Below are positions 6,502 through 7,891 of a stretch of 7,891 nucleotides of DNA, piece by piece (the stretch's first letter is position 1; each line of letters begins with the position of its first letter). The notes under the pieces are model-generated. The model saw only the letters and a program-made list of their open reading frames with translations. It made no database searches and had not been told where the DNA came from. The stretch covers positions 1 to 7,891 of the forward strand of contig CAMOCU010000036.1 in the NCBI GenBank assembly GCA_946610835.1, read 5' to 3'. The position numbers were made by a program, and so were the translations under genes. The stretch is from an uncultured Clostridia bacterium. GTDB taxonomy: Bacteria > Bacillota > Clostridia > Oscillospirales > Acutalibacteraceae.

Positions 6502-7380
6502 TCAGAACGTCTTGACCAGCTCGCGCAGATATGCTTTGAAATCCGCGCCGATTTCGGGATGATTCAGCGCGACCTCACAGTTGGCCATCATAATGCCCAT
6601 CTTGTTGCCCATGTCGTAACGTTTGCCGACAAAATCCACTGCGGTCAGCTTGCCGGCCTTGCCGAGGTCTGCCAACGCATCGGTCAAATAGAACTCGCCG
6701 TCGCCGCACTTGCGAACGCCTTCATCCAGCATATCGAACACTTCCGGCGGAAGAACCACACGCCCGAGAATAGCATACAGCGACAAAATCTGTTCTTCGG
6801 TCGGCTTTTCGATAATATTGTGTACACGCATAACATTGTCTTCCAGCGGAGAAACATCCAGCGTGCAATACTTTTTGACCGCCTCGCGGGAAACCTCCTT
6901 GACGCCGACGGTTCCGCAGCCGTATTTTTCGTAAGCACGGATCATCTGCGATGTGACCGGATCTTCGGAAAGGATCACATCATCGCCGTACAGAACGGCA
7001 AACGGTTCGTCGCCGACAAAAGATCTGCCGCAAAGGATCGCGTGGCCAAGTCCCTTGGTAATCTTCTGGCGGATGAAGTAGACGTTGGCCATCTCCGCGA
7101 TTTCACGGATCGAGCGCAGCATGGCTTCTTTTTCTTTTTTGCCTTCAAGATTGCGCTCCAGTTCGTACGCATGGTCGAAATGATCCTCGATCACGCCCTT
7201 GCCGCGATTGGTGATGATCAGAATATCCTCAATGCCTGACGCAACGGCTTCCTCAACGAGGTACTGAATTGCGGGCTTATCCACAATGTTCAGCATTTCC
7301 TTTGGCACGGCTTTGGACGCAGGAAGCACACGCGTGCCGAGACCTGCCGCAGGAATGATTGCTTTTCTGACTTTTTTCAT
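6502..7380 (-). CDS. galU: UTP-glucose-1-phosphate uridylyltransferase
   Basis: This 292-residue cytoplasmic enzyme makes UDP-glucose from UTP and glucose-1-phosphate, supplying glucose for wall polysaccharides, glycolipids and galactose metabolism. The nucleotide-binding start is intact: AAGLGTRVLPASKAVPKEML (11-30), then DKPAIQYLVEEA. Further family motifs are GLGHAI (110-115), VLYGDDV (129-135) with the metal-binding aspartate region, IIEKP (189-193), GEFYLTDA (228-235) and GKRYDMGNK (252-260). Length and motif order match bacterial GalU, and no key residue seems missing. The ATG at 7380 follows TGGAGG (7390-7395) at about nine bases. It appears to be a single-gene unit with its own promoter and a terminator at 6443-6472. 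UDP-glucose could feed the glucosyltransferase through a polyprenyl-phosphate-glucose carrier, but that link is inferred and the required enzyme is not in the window. Confidence 0.97.
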   Translation of the reverse strand: MKKVRKAIIPAAGLGTRVLPASKAVPKEMLNIVDKPAIQYLVEEAVASGIEDILIITNRGKGVIEDHFDHAYELERNLEGKKEKEAMLRSIREIAEMANVYFIRQKITKGLGHAILCGRSFVGDEPFAVLYGDDVILSEDPVTSQMIRAYEKYGCGTVGVKEVSREAVKKYCTLDVSPLEDNVMRVHNIIEKPTEEQILSLYAILGRVVLPPEVFDMLDEGVRKCGDGEFYLTDALADLGKAGKLTAVDFVGKRYDMGNKMGIMMANCEVALNHPEIGADFKAYLRELVKTF

Positions 7381-7401
7381 GTATTTTGACCTCCAATTAT
7401 C

Positions 7402-7413
7402 GCCCCTCGGGGC
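7402..7413 (-). promoter_or_regulatory. Small GC hairpin in the galU leader
   Basis: GCCCCTCGGGGC is self-complementary except for its centre and lies seven bases upstream of the galU ribosome binding site. With a start near 7416 it would sit almost at the 5' end of the mRNA, where such stems often protect transcripts. No U-run follows, so it is not a terminator. Confidence 0.45.
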
Positions 7414-7422
7414 ATACTATAT

Positions 7423-7451
7423 ACTATATTTATAGGTGCATTTTGAGCAAA
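7423..7451 (-). promoter_or_regulatory. Likely galU promoter with tandem -10-like boxes
   Basis: The minus strand has TATAGT (7428-7423; five of six) with a weak TTTGCT or TTGCTC 16-17 bp upstream. TATAGT is repeated at 7421-7416 in a 7-bp tandem and TATAAA precedes at 7434-7429, so the exact start could slide. The -35 is poor, so the -10 region carries most of the evidence. Confidence 0.5.
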
Positions 7452-7460
7452 GCGTGCGCG

Positions 7461-7891
7461 TCAAACCTGGATCACTGTCAGGATCAGATTAAAAAACACA
7501 CTCACAACAAGATAACACCCGACCAGTCCGAGCACGGAAACGCCGCCTCTGCGCAGCGCAAGCATGCGGAAGGTTTTGTCGTTTTCCGCAAATTCATGCA
7601 GACTTTCCGCATCGCGGATCAGTTTCTTTTTGTATACCGAATCCGCCACCAGTGCCGCCGCAATGTTGGGAATCATCAAACCGCCTGCAAAAAGAAGCAG
7701 ACTTTGCGAGATGCGCACAAGCGCCTGCTGCACCTGCTGCTGCTGCGACTCATTGAGCGACGCGAGCTGCGACGTGATCTGTTCCGGCGTGGAGTTCTCG
7801 TCGATCGTGATGTATTTCGTCACAACCTCCATTGCGTGATCCTGCATTCTGCCGACCGGAATCGACAGAAACACGGAGCAGACCATCAGTA
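7461..7891 (-). CDS. Small multi-pass membrane protein, 5' end outside window
   Basis: The last 142 residues are visible and the frame is open at the right edge. An in-frame ATG at 7886-7884 lies inside a hydrophobic segment, so the true start is probably upstream. Topology: the end of one membrane segment (MVCSVFLSIPVG), a polar loop with a Gln run (ESQQQQVQQA, encoded by CAG repeats), a second segment (SLLLFAGGLMIPNIAAALVA), a charged stretch with YKKKLIRDAESLHEF and ALRRGG, and a final segment (VSVLGLVGCYLVVSVFFNLILTVI). The tail pattern of Tyr-Lys-rich stretch, RRGG, then a last helix resembles DUF2628-type small membrane proteins of clostridia, but I am not certain. No function can be assigned. 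No clear terminator lies between its TGA (7461-7463) and the galU promoter, so some read-through into galU is possible. Confidence 0.8.
   Translation of the reverse strand, partial: LMVCSVFLSIPVGRMQDHAMEVVTKYITIDENSTPEQITSQLASLNESQQQQVQQALVRISQSLLLFAGGLMIPNIAAALVADSVYKKKLIRDAESLHEFAENDKTFRMLALRRGGVSVLGLVGCYLVVSVFFNLILTVIQV

Noticed and set aside
6307..7239. 310-codon plus-strand frame across the intergenic region and galU
   Set aside because: It overlaps an unmistakable galU on the other strand, has no ribosome site and starts in low-complexity AT-rich sequence.
7730..7750. CAG triplet run in the small membrane protein gene
   Set aside because: It is a short Gln-coding stretch of only a few perfect units; there is no sign of a contingency repeat, since triplet changes keep the frame.

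Overview
The window looks like a chromosomal piece of an anaerobic Firmicute, probably an Oscillospiraceae/Ruminococcaceae-type clostridium. This rests on moderate G+C, strong AGGAGG ribosome binding sites, sigma-A-type promoters, an SLH-like secreted protein and a clostridial GltD-like flavoprotein. The genus is an inference. All six genes lie on the minus strand, so transcription runs from high to low coordinates. No genes are supported on the plus strand, and no RNA gene, CRISPR array or insertion sequence was seen.

Layout in the direction of transcription: (1) 7891-7461, the 3' part of a small membrane protein of unknown function; (2) 7380-6502, galU, UTP-glucose-1-phosphate uridylyltransferase, with a short AT-rich promoter region and a small GC hairpin in its leader; (3) 6501-6099, a 403-bp intergenic region with a probable terminator, two AT-rich symmetrical elements, a strong promoter and a roughly 110-nt leader; (4) 6098-4347, a secreted protein with an SLH-like N-terminus and a long beta-rich remainder that I do not recognise, closed by a strong terminator; (5) 4175-2541, a GtrII-type membrane glucosyltransferase with its own terminator; (6) a consensus promoter at 2480-2452 driving hypB (2419-1742, TTG start) and, 4 nt later, a large iron-sulfur flavoprotein (1737 to beyond position 1).

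Two functional themes emerge. The right half concerns the cell envelope: UDP-glucose supply, a polyprenyl-phosphate-sugar-type membrane transferase and a presumably abundant wall or secreted protein. These are separate transcription units, so a shared pathway is only a possibility. The left end is a tight two-gene operon that couples a nickel-insertion GTPase of the HypB family to a multi-cluster Fe-S/FAD oxidoreductase. This is the best candidate for an under-described system here: no HypA and no nickel enzyme is visible nearby, and the flavoprotein has an unusual N-terminal half with three groups of cysteines before its GltD-like module.
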